Assembly (NCBI GenBank): GCA_951640165.1
Contig: OX621243.1
Span: 4,216,001 to 4,280,000, forward strand
Length of the DNA stretch: 64,000 bases
Source of the DNA: Pseudoips prasinana
Taxonomy: Eukaryota > Arthropoda > Insecta > Lepidoptera > Nolidae
Reading direction: 5' to 3'
The notes beneath the pieces are model-generated. The model was not told the DNA's origin. It did no database searches and worked only from the letters and a program-made list of their open reading frames with translations. How positions within the stretch are numbered: position 1 is the first letter of the stretch; each line of letters starts with the position of its first letter. The position numbers and the translations under genes are program-made. This document shows positions 54,388 through 64,000 of the stretch, piece after piece.

Positions 54388-54630
54388 ATTGGTTGGCAAA
54401 TGCTTGCTTTTCACGCCGGAGGTCGTGGGTTCGATTCCCACCCAGAACAGATATTTGTGTGCATGAACATGTCTGTTTGTCCTGAGTCTGGGTGTAATTA
54501 CCTATATAAGTATGTATTTACGAAAAGAAGTAGTACTTATATGTAGTATATCAGTTATCTGGTTTCCATAGTTTGGGATCAGATGGTCGTGTGTCAATAA
54601 TGTCCCAAGATATTACTACTATTATTATTA
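54388..54630 (+). mobile_element. SINE family 2, head truncated
   Basis: It starts at GGTTGGCAAATGCTTGC, with the B box GGGTTCGATTCCC intact. The body has a short deletion where ACAAGCTCTGCTTA is expected. It ends with an ATT tail. Confidence 0.78.
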
Positions 54631-54892
54631 TTGAGGCCGTCCATCTGTCTATCACGGCGGTATACCCCATCATCTGTTAATACAGTGATTTCAAAATTAG
54701 TTTTATAGATTACTTTGCCACATTCTGCAAATTACCTTTACAAAACGACAAAAACGTTTTATAGAATGTGCAAATGAATCTCTTTTATGGTATTTCCAAT
54801 TAGATTCAGCGAATTACAAAAGAGCCTCATTTGTACAATCAAAATCTATTTTTTACTCTGCATAGTTTTCGATTAATCATGTAAAATTAAAA

Positions 54893-55121
54893 TAATAATA
54901 ATATCCTGGGACATTTTACTCACTCACTTTACTACTTTTCTTTTGTATACTTATATAGATAATTACACGACTTATACAGATGACCGTGTGTGAATAATGT
55001 CCCAAATACTCAGGACAAACAGACATGTTCATGCACAGAATCTTCTGTCCTGGTTGGGAATCGAACCCACGATCTCCGGCATGAAAAGCAAGCATTTGTC
55101 AACCACGCCAACAGGCCCGTC
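54893..55121 (-). mobile_element. SINE family 2
   Basis: On the - strand it starts GACGGGCCTGTTGGCGTGG and has the B box GGGTTCGATTCCC. The body is partly rearranged. With the + copy at 54388 it makes an inverted SINE pair. Confidence 0.75.
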
Positions 55122-55124
55122 CTC

Positions 55125-55980
55125 CTCCAAAGTTTCTTGTTGTTTGTGATGCAAAACATAAAATTACAGTCGATAGATTATGCCATAAGATATAACGAAG
55201 TTTCTTTTTAGTTCTTTTTATTCAAGTTTTTTTTTGGAATATACAAAAGTGCTTCATAAAGTAACTCAGTTTAGCCACAGAATAAAAAGACGGTTTAGCT
55301 GAGAATTTTTCAAGTATGAAATTTTATGGAATAATAAATTATGGAAATGCGTCGTCTCCGCATACCCCTCTGGGAAACAGGCGTGAGTCTATGTATGTAT
55401 ATATATTTTTTATTGGCTGTCACTGTTGTTCCTGGGTTACAGGAGTTGCAGCAACGGGTAAGACGGCATGAGTACTGTGACAAAAATAAAAATAACTTTC
55501 ATGTACTGTTAACTCTCGAGTGTAGAATGTGAATACAAAGTCGTCCAAAGGTACTTTTGGATAATATTTCTATTCTAAGTTTTAAATCATTCCAAGTTTT
55601 ATCATATTTCACGACCAACAAACTAACGTTAACTAAAAAGCAATCTTTATACAATATTTTTTTTAAATTGATGTAGTTTTTTCGAAACACAAAATTTTCG
55701 AGAGATCGAAATAAAGTAAGAAAATTTATAACATTTTAAAGAAAAGTAGCAACTGTGAGTTTTGTAGACAAATTGGATTTAAAGTTTCTTGTGAGTTTTT
55801 AAACAAATTTAGGTTAGATTATGTTTTTATCATGACAAGAGAAGTCCAATTTAAGTTTGTTTGCGGCAAGGTTAATGGGTAGACATTTTAATACACCAGG
55901 GAAACCAATACTTATGCAGATTTTATAAAACACACAACATGGCAACATACAATAATGTCGTTGTCAGACGGCTATACGAG
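55125..55980. other. AT-rich intron DNA
   Basis: No gene or clear repeat. Frames here are short and show no motif. Confidence 0.5.
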
Positions 55981-55989
55981 AAAAACAGT

Positions 55990-56215
55990 GAAAGATCAGG
56001 CACCATAAGGCCTTTGGGGGACACGTAATGTCCCCCAAAGCCTGAGGCTGTAACAGCGCTAATTTCTATACTCCGGGCTGTTAATGAGTCCTTATTTCCC
56101 AGAAAAATATCAGTAACTATTTTTAACCGTAACCGGAGATTTGAATTAAGGTCCTCAACCAGCCGTTAAACACGTAGCTGCTAAACCCTATTACTAGACT
56201 AACGTACTATAATAT
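55990..56215 (-). repeat. SINE family 3, decayed
   Basis: AAGATCAGGCACCATAAGGC, TTAACCGTAACCGGAGATTT and GCTGCTAAACCCTATTACTA retain the family layout. A GGGGGACA/TGTCCCCC pair sits near 56013-56040. Confidence 0.45.
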
Positions 56216-56389
56216 TGTTCTATAATATGAGCCTGGTTGCTATGGCCGAAATAAGGACAGGTGAAAATTATTATTTGTTCCACTTCTGGGTCTACTTTGC
56301 CCCTTTAATTTGTGTATTTGTCATCCCTGTATCGCTCATATAAATAGATTTACTTATCAATAAATATGACTTATGTTAAATATAATATC

Positions 56390-56760
56390 ACTCAATTATA
56401 CTACTACTACAATCTTAGTAATATTATTAATGTGAAAGCTAGTGAGTATGGATGTATGAATGTTTGTTACTCTTACGGTAAAACTACGGAACGGATTTTG
56501 ATTAAACTTTGTAGTAATATAGCTTATATATCTGGGGCAAAGCTAGTGTATAATACACCTTTCCAAATCAATACGTTTAATTTTAATAAATTTCAATTTA
56601 TTATTTTGCGCACGTATTGATGTCGAAAATAGTGAACAATGCGTACTACCTACTCTGTGAGTCTGTGACATATATTCAGAAATAATTTTTATTCGTTAAA
56701 CGAAAAAATCGAACTAAAAGCAAATATAAATAACTAGCTTTTGCCCGCGGCTTCGTCGCG
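56390..56760. repeat. Helitron end fragments
   Basis: 56410-56530 resembles a Helitron 5' region (TATTATTAATGTGAAAGC, TGTTTGTTACTCTTACG). On the - strand 56727-56760 is a 3' end: hairpin CGCGACGAAGCCGCG then GGCAAAAGCTAG|T. They face each other and may be from two elements. Confidence 0.5.
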
Positions 56761-56769
56761 TTATGAAGT

Positions 56770-58080
56770 ATTTTTATTAATAAGGTATAGTCTTTCGGCT
56801 TTACTTTTGTTTAGCGTGTGTAAAAATTAGGGCCTACAAAACTTTGTACACAAAATTCTTAACTAATCTGTCATTAGGCGCTAAAACTATCAAACTATTG
56901 GGTGAACTTACTCGTGAGTACTGAGTAACTTAAAAGCAAAACGAATCTAATATTGCCGTTCTAACCCAAAAACCATGATGTAGGGCTGAATTATCAATTT
57001 TATATGCAACTATCAACAAATAGATACTGCCATAATCCCCGTAGAATTTGCTACACAGAGAATCATAAATGTCACAACCAGAAGGCCTTGTTAAATAGCA
57101 AGTATTTCTATTGAACGAACAGACAAAAGCTGCACGAGTGGCGTAATAGTTATGGCAGATGCCTCGCTTCTAACTTGGCGACCTTCTGTTTTGGATTCGA
57201 TTTCCAATTATTATAAAATTTAAATTGAAGGTAACTGAATAGAAACTACTGTCACATTGTGCATATTTTATTAAATTCTAAACTACTTTATTACCTAAGT
57301 TGTTCTGGAAGCTTGGTAAATATTGGCACGGCGATATTATAACAGATTTTGTTGTAGAGTTGTAAGTATAATCCACTGTGTCTAATGCTTATTGTACGAG
57401 TTTTATTTTTAATGGAGCCAGTTTAACCATTCATAGTGGAATGCGCGTTCACATCCCGCTTGAGATCTAAAGTTGCGGTTAAAGAAATTCATTTATTTAT
57501 TTTTGTTATAAGTTAACAATATTATGAAGAACATTTTTCGCTTTTCAACACAAAAATATATTTACAAATCAATTACACCCAATCGAAAATCAATAACAAT
57601 TAAAACTAGTTAAATAAAAATACCTAATAATAAAAAAAACAATCTTACTATTAAGTAAATAAGCGGAAGTTCTTCTGCAAGGTAAAAAACTTGCATTGAC
57701 GGCCGGTGCGCACAATATCAATACTGCCACCCATACAAATCAAAATACTAAGAACGTATGGCTACTGGATCTAAAGTTAATATCCGCAAAATTAAATCGA
57801 ACCTAGTTGAATGCCCGGAGCAACGAAACGCAGCATTATTTTAAGCAACAAACCGCGGTATTATTTTATCAGTGAAGCCATTTTTTATGTTGACATACGA
57901 GAACCTACATTTGGTCTGTCACCGGATTCAAGTTTTTTTTATTAACAACAAGATTTGGACTCCAAACGTTGTATGCTTTTTCCCGGTGAAAAAGTAACAA
58001 TGTTTATTACAAAACATATTCAACTTTAAAAATTCTGCATAGGATTCGTTTATATTGGTTGGTCTAGTCAGTACAGGAGA
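56770..58080. other. Intron DNA without recognisable features
   Basis: No gene, no terminal repeats and no conserved peptide that I can support. Confidence 0.45.
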
Positions 58081-58084
58081 TTGC

Positions 58085-58305
58085 CAAGCACTTTCACATG
58101 GCTCAACTACATCAAGTTGTATCATCTCATCGAACTGTTCAGCAAGTATTCTTTGCTTCTCCGGAGAAAGTCTATAGTAACGCTGTCTTATAGGCGGCGA
58201 AATTCCAGTGTCAATAGGATGTGTGGTGTGTGTCCTACCAAAACCTTTAGTTTCGAAGGATATGTCTTTATTTTTTTTAGTAACAGTATCCGCTACACAT
58301 TTTTG
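58085..58305 (-). pseudogene. Ty3/Gypsy polyprotein fragment (RT start)
   Basis: From about 58290 downward the - strand reads GFGRTHTTHPIDTGISPPIR, RQRYYRLSPEKQRILAEQ and DVVEPCESAWQSPVL. This is the entry into the RT domain of Ty3/Gypsy pol, up to the block before the first catalytic Asp. After that the sequence loses similarity. LTRs are not seen. It is a small relic 280 bases from a receptor exon. Confidence 0.75.
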
Positions 58306-58583
58306 TGATTAATTCAAGAAAAGTTCGTGACTGACGGTCCTGCGTTTTCAGATAATGTGATTAGAGAATAGAGAAAACACATAGGTTCCCACAGTAACTT
58401 GTGCGCCGTAATATAGGCAGTAGAATGGTGATCCAATCACATTATTAAAGGACTTCGGGTAAGTGTCAATGGAGTGTGTGAAGATAGCTTCCGCTTGATT
58501 TTAAGGTTTAAAGATTTCTGGCGATGTACCGTGTGGTTATGAGAACAAAATGAGTGAAGATTGTATAAAATATTATAACATAC

Positions 58584-58696
58584 CTGATAAATGCTATCCT
58601 GGCTGGATTATGCGACGAATCTGGAGCCACGGTGCGGCAGAACAGGGGGAATTCTGTCCTGTCACTCAACGCGGGGGACGTGGAACCAAATGATAC
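58584..58696 (-). CDS. GABA-B-R3: GABA-B receptor subtype 3, Venus-flytrap exon 1 (first visible)
   Basis: Residues 1-38 of the visible part: VSFGSTSPALSDRTEFPLFC then RTVAPDSSHNPARIAFIR. SxGSTSPALSxRxxFPxFxRT is a hallmark of GABA-B ligand domains, at the end of lobe 1 where the agonist cleft is formed. The acceptor is TTGTGCAG before 58696, phase 0. The donor is ATCAG|GTATGT at 58583, leaving AG to start an Arg codon. Upstream exons with the signal peptide and most of lobe 1 are not found up to 64000, so the gene continues to the right. Confidence 0.9.
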
Positions 58697-58808
58697 CTGC
58701 ACAACATAACAAAGATAATTAAAGCAAAAAATACGGACTAATGTAGACTTAGCATTGTATAAAACTTCAGTAAGTTCTTTATTAGAACGAGTATCCAAGC
58801 GGCATTAT

Positions 58809-59277
58809 GACGGTCACCGTAGCCTAGTTGGTAGTGCTCCTGCCTACGAAGCTGGTGGTCCTGGGTTCGAATCCCGGTAAGTGCAAATATTTGTGTGATG
58901 AGCACGAATATTTGTTTGTGAGTCATGGATGTTTTATATGTATTTAAGTATTTATCAATCTATATAAGTATGTATATCGTCACCTGGTACCCATAGTACA
59001 AGCTTTGCTTAGTTTGGGGCTAGGATGATCTGTGTGACATTGTCCCTATGATATTATTATTATTATATATTATTATTATTATGATATTATTATTATCATA
59101 CCAAATTTGGCTAGGAAGGGGGGAACACTAAGAGACAGAGAAGGTGAGCATCACAGGGGGCCCCCTTAAACCTACGTCTGAGTCGCAAGTCTCAGACTCT
59201 TGTCGAGTGTTCCTTCCTCTACCACGTGATGGACCCGGTTTCCGCACGGTGTGTCGACTCAATGCTAAGAATTAGGT
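58809..59277 (+). mobile_element. SINE family 1 followed by repeat family D
   Basis: 58809-59062 is a complete family 1 SINE (GACGGTCACCGTAGCCTAG, B box, ATT tail). An (ATT)n run and then a family D copy follow at 59098-59277 (GGAACACTAAGAGACAGAGA, GACCCGGTTTCCGCACGG). The same SINE-then-D order is seen at 46236-46700. Confidence 0.78.
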
Positions 59278-59661
59278 CTTATATTTTATTATTATTATTA
59301 TTATTTTATTTCTACATCTTTTATTAATTATTATTATTATTTTGTGAAATAGGATTTCTTTTTCGATTCCTACAAAACGTATCAACAGATATTAATTTTT
59401 GTACGGGAATTTAATTATTTTTGGATATTTTGCATGTTGATATGTTGCTCGATGTTTGCTACAGGTTCATAGGCAAATTAAGCTTCTTGAAATACGTCCA
59501 CTATTTATATTACACCTTGTATAGTACAATGTACGTATTATGTAACACTGCCACAAGATTACTCTTGGAGCAATATCAAAATGTCTTGGTACAACTAACA
59601 CACTGCCATGTGTTCCCATAATAGGCAGAAACTCGACTATGGTAACTAGAAAACTGATAAA

Positions 59662-59945
59662 CATCATCATCATATCAGCCGAAAGACGTCCACTGTTGGA
59701 CAAAGGCCTCCCCCAAGGATCTCCACAATAGCTGGTCCTGCGCTGCCCACATCCAACGGCTTCCCGCGACCCTTGCAAGATCTTCGATCCACCTTGTAGG
59801 AGGCCTGCCCTCGCTTTTGCCGGTTCGTGGTCGCTACTCGAGAACGTTTCTGCCATATCGGCTGTCGGTTCTACGAGCTATGTGCCCTGCCCACTGCCAC
59901 TTCAGTTTGGCAATTCTTTGAGCTATGTCGGCTATTTTGGTTCGC
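59662..59945 (-). pseudogene. RTE-like C-terminal relic
   Basis: ATCATATCAGCCGAAAGACG, CCCCCAAGGATCTCCACAAT and GTGGTCGCTACTCGAG match 8113-8530. The - strand peptide runs near RTSYCGDPWGR with breaks. Confidence 0.65.
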
Positions 59946-60074
59946 CATATATATGTATAATAGAGATTGCTACAAAGCGATAAGACCGCCAATTGTACCT
60001 GTATTTGCTTATTCGTAAATTACGTATTGTTTTTTTTGGTGCAATAAAGTTTATTCTATCTATCTATATATCTA

Positions 60075-60196
60075 TACCCAGACAGAGAAATAATAATCAA
60101 GCTCATCACTCAACGATTTGATCTGGGTGGAGATCGAACCCACGACCTCTGGCTTAGCAGTCACGATCCCTAACCATTGCACCAACATGTCAGTCA
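60075..60196 (-). mobile_element. SINE family 2 head, variant
   Basis: On the - strand: TGACATGTTGGTGCAATGG, then AGAGGTCGTGGGTTCGATCT, a B box. The body is short. The head resembles the one at 27656. Confidence 0.65.
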
Positions 60197-60477
60197 ATAT
60201 CTCGTTCCAACTTTCGTAACTTAAAAGGCAACTTCTAAGGGTTAATGCTTATTTTAGATACAAATCATGTGTCTGTGTTTCAGAGACAAAGTATTTTACG
60301 ACAGTTGCTTCTTAGGTTCTAAAATAAATCGATCTCCTTCCCTCAGCAGCCCTCCCGGCCTCGTACAGGCCTCGGCTTATAAAATTTTATGCTGTTTTAT
60401 ACACCGTTGAGAATTCAAATAAAACACTATGCAGATAATCCTGTTGATTCTTTATTTAAAAAGAACACTATAGCCAC

Positions 60478-60610
60478 CATCATCATCAGCCTAGTATCGT
60501 CCACTGCTGGACATAGACCTCTGCCAAAGTTGCCGTTTCTTGGGATTTGGCGTAGTTTGGCACGCCAAATGCGGGGAATTGTCGTGCGAGTTGGCGACCG
60601 CAGTTAGGTG
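60478..60610 (-). repeat. RTE-like 3' end, third family
   Basis: CATCATCATCAGCCTAGTAT, CCACTGCTGGACATAGACC and GTTGGCGACCGCAGT occur together, as in the fragment at 31838. Confidence 0.5.
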
Positions 60611-60915
60611 GTAGTTAGTACACAGGTGGCGCTGCTGCCCGACTGCCTGGTGTATCACTTAATCGCCTTTTAAGACACCCATGGGATGCTACCAATAAGA
60701 AAACCATAAAATAATTATCCGTTTTAAAAAACAAATACTACATCATATTTTAATACATAGGCATTACTACAGTGTTATAGAATATAACTTATAAATAAAT
60801 TATAATTGATCTTAAAACATATGATTGATGTTTGATTGTCATGTATTATTAAATAAAATGAGTAGTTTAAAATTTTGATTATTTTAGAATATATTTTATA
60901 GCTTGGCTTTATGTG

Positions 60916-60935
60916 CCCCCCCCCCCCCCCCCCCC
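60916..60935. repeat. Homopolymer of 20 C
   Basis: Twenty uninterrupted C after ATGTG. Such runs are rare in this AT-rich DNA and prone to length error in sequencing. Confidence 0.9.
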
Positions 60936-60954
60936 TACGATAATAATAGTATAT

Positions 60955-61095
60955 AGTAATGTCGATTGATGATTTTGTGAAGGTCGCTGGAAGTCGCTGG
61001 ATGCGGATAGCGCAAGACCGGCAATTGTGGAGATCTTTGGGGGAGACCTTTGTCCAGCAGCGGGCCTCTTTCGGTTGATATGATGATGATGTTTT
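60955..61095 (+). repeat. RTE-like 3' end fragment
   Basis: GAAGGTCGCTGGAAGTCGCT, GCGCAAGACCGGCAATTGTG and CGGTTGATATGATGATGATG give a clear + strand copy. Confidence 0.7.
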
Positions 61096-61390
61096 ATATA
61101 TTTCAATTAGCAAAAACTGTAAATAAAATAATATGAAATATAATAATTTTGCTCCTTATATATTCTACTGTATAATAATTTATAGAAAATCAAAGTTATG
61201 AATAATTCTATTCATTTTCTCCGATTTGTTGGCCTCACGTCTCATTTATCCCAGAATACACGCCAAATCTAACGTCATTATGAGATTTATGTACTCTATT
61301 AGCTTTTGGTTTATAGAGCAGTTAATTAACACAACAACCTATTGACGCGCGAAACTAATTACAATGATTGATTCGTACCGCCATGTTATA

Positions 61391-61898
61391 ATAATATCTG
61401 TGGCTCTGGATTTGTTAATACCGCCCTAACCAAAACGGTTATGATTAGAAATTGATTGTTTCACGAGAACAAAGAGACGGTGGGCTGATTTGATTTGATT
61501 TGATCTCTGATGATTATATGTATTGATATTATTGGATTACATCTAATTTGCGGGATTTTGTTGGCATTTATTAATTTTACATAAAAAAGGAAATTAATAT
61601 TTTTTTGTTATTTTGTAACATGGATTAAAACTAGGAATATATTATTATATAATATCTGTGGCTCTGGATTTGTTAATACCGCCCTAACCAAAACGGTTAT
61701 GATTAGAAATTGATTGTTTCACGAGAACAAAGAGACGGTGGGCTGATTTGATTTGATTTGATCTCTGATGATTATATGTATTGATATTATTGGATTACAT
61801 CTAATTTGCGGGATTTTGTTGGCATTTATTAATTTTACATAAAAAAGGAAATTAATATTTTTTTGTTATTTTGTAACATGGATTAAAACTAGGAATAT
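61391..61898. repeat. Exact tandem duplication, 250-bp unit
   Basis: 61391-61640 and 61649-61898 are identical by reading, both starting ATAATATCTGTGGCTCTGG and ending AACTAGGAATAT. They are separated by 8 bases (ATTATTAT), so the period is 258. There is no coding content. Confidence 0.95.
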
Positions 61899-62054
61899 CA
61901 CAGAAAATAATTTGATTCTACTAAAATTAAAAATGCGATAAAGTGGGTATGGAATTTATGTTTATTAAGCAGTCATTTATTAATAAAATAAATAATAAAT
62001 AAGAATGATGAATGAGATATGAAACCAAAGTCACGACCACAAACCGGAAGAGGC

Positions 62055-62185
62055 AGCAACGCAGCGTGAGGAGGAGCCCTACAAGATGGTAGATGGAACC
62101 ATTATTACGGAAGCGAGTAGCACAAGACCCGCCATTTTAGAAATTTTTGGAGGGGATCTCTTTCGGCTCATATGATGATGACATT
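62055..62185 (+). repeat. RTE-like 3' end fragment, decayed
   Basis: GCAACGCAGCGTGAGGAGGA, CCCTACAAGATGG, GAAGCGAGTAGCACAAGACC and the TATGATGATGA tail. Confidence 0.55.
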
Positions 62186-62579
62186 TGCCTGATTAGCTGA
62201 AGTTCAACATGACGCTAAAGGTTACTGAAGCATTGATTTTCAGAGCCAGTTTCAACCATAAAGACGTTCAGATGTTTACCAAAAAAAATATTTGTCTGGT
62301 ACCTCGTCATTTGCAGTGCTACCAAGTAATTTTCTTACAACTATCGCTCTATATACTAACAAAGCGCATCGGCACGGCCGCTCAGCCGATTGAAGATTGG
62401 AAAGGGAATTCGATTGATACAAATGCTCTGCGCCAGTCTCTGCATCAGTTATGTTATGTATTAAATATAAAATATTTTTCTGCCTCGTTGCTCTAGTGTT
62501 CCAAATATGATTACTGGTGACTCTGGGAAGATAAAACCCCAGTAGCAACCAATCAAGGACATTGGCATGGCCGGTTTCC

Positions 62580-62860
62580 CTTAAAATCCTTCTGGTCGAT
62601 GGACACTAGCTATCAGGACGGGATATATTATAGTGCAGAAGTGTGTGTACAAACACAGGGACCCTTTCTTTTCCAGACTTTATGTGCTCTCCGAGGCACG
62701 GGAGTGTAATACCGCCAACTGTTGATACTGAGAAATCTTCTTAACGGGAAAATCCAAAAAGACTTTTTAGCTCGATCCAAAATTTGAATAGTAGGACCTC
62801 AATATCTGCGGTTAAAAACGCTAACGCTATGCTAAAGAGTTAGTCAAAAGTTTCCTAAAT
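62580..62860 (-). repeat. SINE family 3, decayed
   Basis: In + strand terms: TTCTGGTCGATGG, GGATATATTATAGTGCAGAA, GTGCTCTCCGAGGCACGGG and GCTAACGCTATGCTAAAG. Same strand as all other family 3 copies. Confidence 0.55.
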
Positions 62861-62869
62861 AACATATTA

Positions 62870-64000
62870 AAGAAAAGTGACTCGATTGATTGCAAATTGT
62901 AACGGACTTGTTTGTTAATTGTTTGTTAAGGAAAAAGGAAACTTAACAGATTAAAGTAAATAATTTTGTGAACTACAAAAAAATATGTTCGGTTTCCTGT
63001 ATAAATTAAGTCAACGGATCAACATTTTAGTATCAATAGTTAGTCTTATTTTTGTGTATTTTGTAGGATGTAACTTTTATCCACTATTTATGTTACACTT
63101 TGTATACTTCTAAATATATTCGGCGGGCGGATCACTTTGCAAACGTATAAACATTTCAAGAACACTCCCAGCTGAAGTGCAAAACGTCAATCCACATCTC
63201 ACTCCATTGTAACATTCGATTGGAAGGAATGCGATTACTTGCAAAACAAACGTTCCAAAATTCAAATATTGGATTTACGTTATATCGTTCATTTCGTTTC
63301 ATCACATAAAAATATACTTTAACTCCTCAGTTTTAAGGTTGGTTTTCAGTGGATGTACGAGAGATTCAGATGGCTCTGGCGAGGCGGAATCGAGTTGCCT
63401 ATCTAGGCCACCTTCATTAGTTAAAGTTGACGTCAACATCGGTAGCAGGTAAATACCGGATGTAACTGCATTCAGATAGTTTAAGCCGGTAACTGCTTAG
63501 TTTAACTATATGTCGGTTATGGCTGATAAGCGGGTGTTGGAGTTAGATTGAAATGTTAGAGCGGCTATTTGTTTTATGTACGAATGAATAGGAATCGATG
63601 GATAGAGTTTCTTAGTTTTGCACAAGTTTGTTACTACAAAACTGTACTACACATTATTCGATATACCGTATGTTTGTCAGATGCTAGATTAAATATCTCA
63701 ACCAAGGGTCGCCATCTGCATCAGTTCTATCCGGATGTTCGCGAACGGTTAAACAAAACTTGGCTAATCCTAGCCCATTGTGTTCCACAATTTCTTATCG
63801 GACAATTTTAAAAGTAAATTGTTTAGTTTCAAATTAGTACCTATCTTCACCAATCTTTCGTTGCTCAACTTCCTAAAACGTAGATAGAATATACTTTGGG
63901 AGTGTGTCTCTGGCAAAATGAGCGTGATATAATGTTAAATAGCTTGCAACCAATATCTAGAGGAGTTTATTATACAGATCTTGTAGCAGCAAGGAACAAG
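62870..64000. other. No recognisable gene
   Basis: I looked on the - strand for upstream receptor exons and found none I can defend. A short repeat of ATCCACTATTTATGTTACAC near 63080 resembles 59500-59520. Frames near 63569-63811 carry no motif. Confidence 0.45.

Noticed and set aside
61391..61898. CRISPR-like or satellite array
   Set aside because: There are only two long units with an 8-base joint, and this is animal DNA.
62209..62548. Overlapping frames of 90-95 codons on both strands, considered as an upstream receptor exon
   Set aside because: Neither shows GABA-B ligand-domain motifs or matching splice phase; the area looks like decayed repeat.

Overview
This window is animal nuclear DNA, and almost certainly from a moth or butterfly. 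It is AT-rich, and its genes are split by GT-AG introns and buried in transposon debris. The debris is of lepidopteran type: RTE-like non-LTR 3' ends finishing in (ATG/ATC)n, tRNA-headed SINEs with ATT tails, Helitron ends with a GC hairpin before CTAG, and jockey/CR1-like elements ending in (CTTAT)n. I see no operons, CRISPR arrays or bacterial features.

Two host genes can be read. At the left (1740-2821, + strand) are the last two coding exons of a DEAD-box RNA helicase closest to mitochondrial DDX28. From 58696 down to 17973 on the - strand lie 13 exons that join in frame into about 975 residues of a metabotropic GABA-B receptor, best matched by the insect subtype GABA-B-R3. They encode part of the Venus-flytrap ligand domain, seven membrane helices, a coiled coil and a long cytoplasmic tail. 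The N-terminal exons are not visible and probably lie beyond the right edge. The two genes converge, and the DNA between them (2.9-17.9 kb) is mobile-element debris.

The introns hold layered insertions. At 20.9-23.7 kb a Helitron is broken by a 0.9-kb element and by a 1.63-kb element with 23-bp terminal repeats and TAA duplications; the latter carries a collapsed LTR retrotransposon with three LTRs. At 40.1-44.3 kb a jockey-like retrotransposon is interrupted by a non-LTR element with an open RT frame, flanked by ATACAA duplications. In the intergenic part (3.4-6.8 kb) a Tc1-like transposon with an intact DD34E transposase sits at a TA inside another retrotransposon. Helitrons sit inside Helitrons at 28.2-28.7 and 38.7-39.2 kb.

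Other structures include a perfect 138-bp palindrome (30880-31017), several shorter perfect hairpins, an exact 250-bp tandem duplication (61391-61898), a run of 20 C (60916-60935), and a GC-AG intron that the receptor's reading frame requires. I found no new gene system; the interest lies in the receptor gene model and the nested mobile elements.
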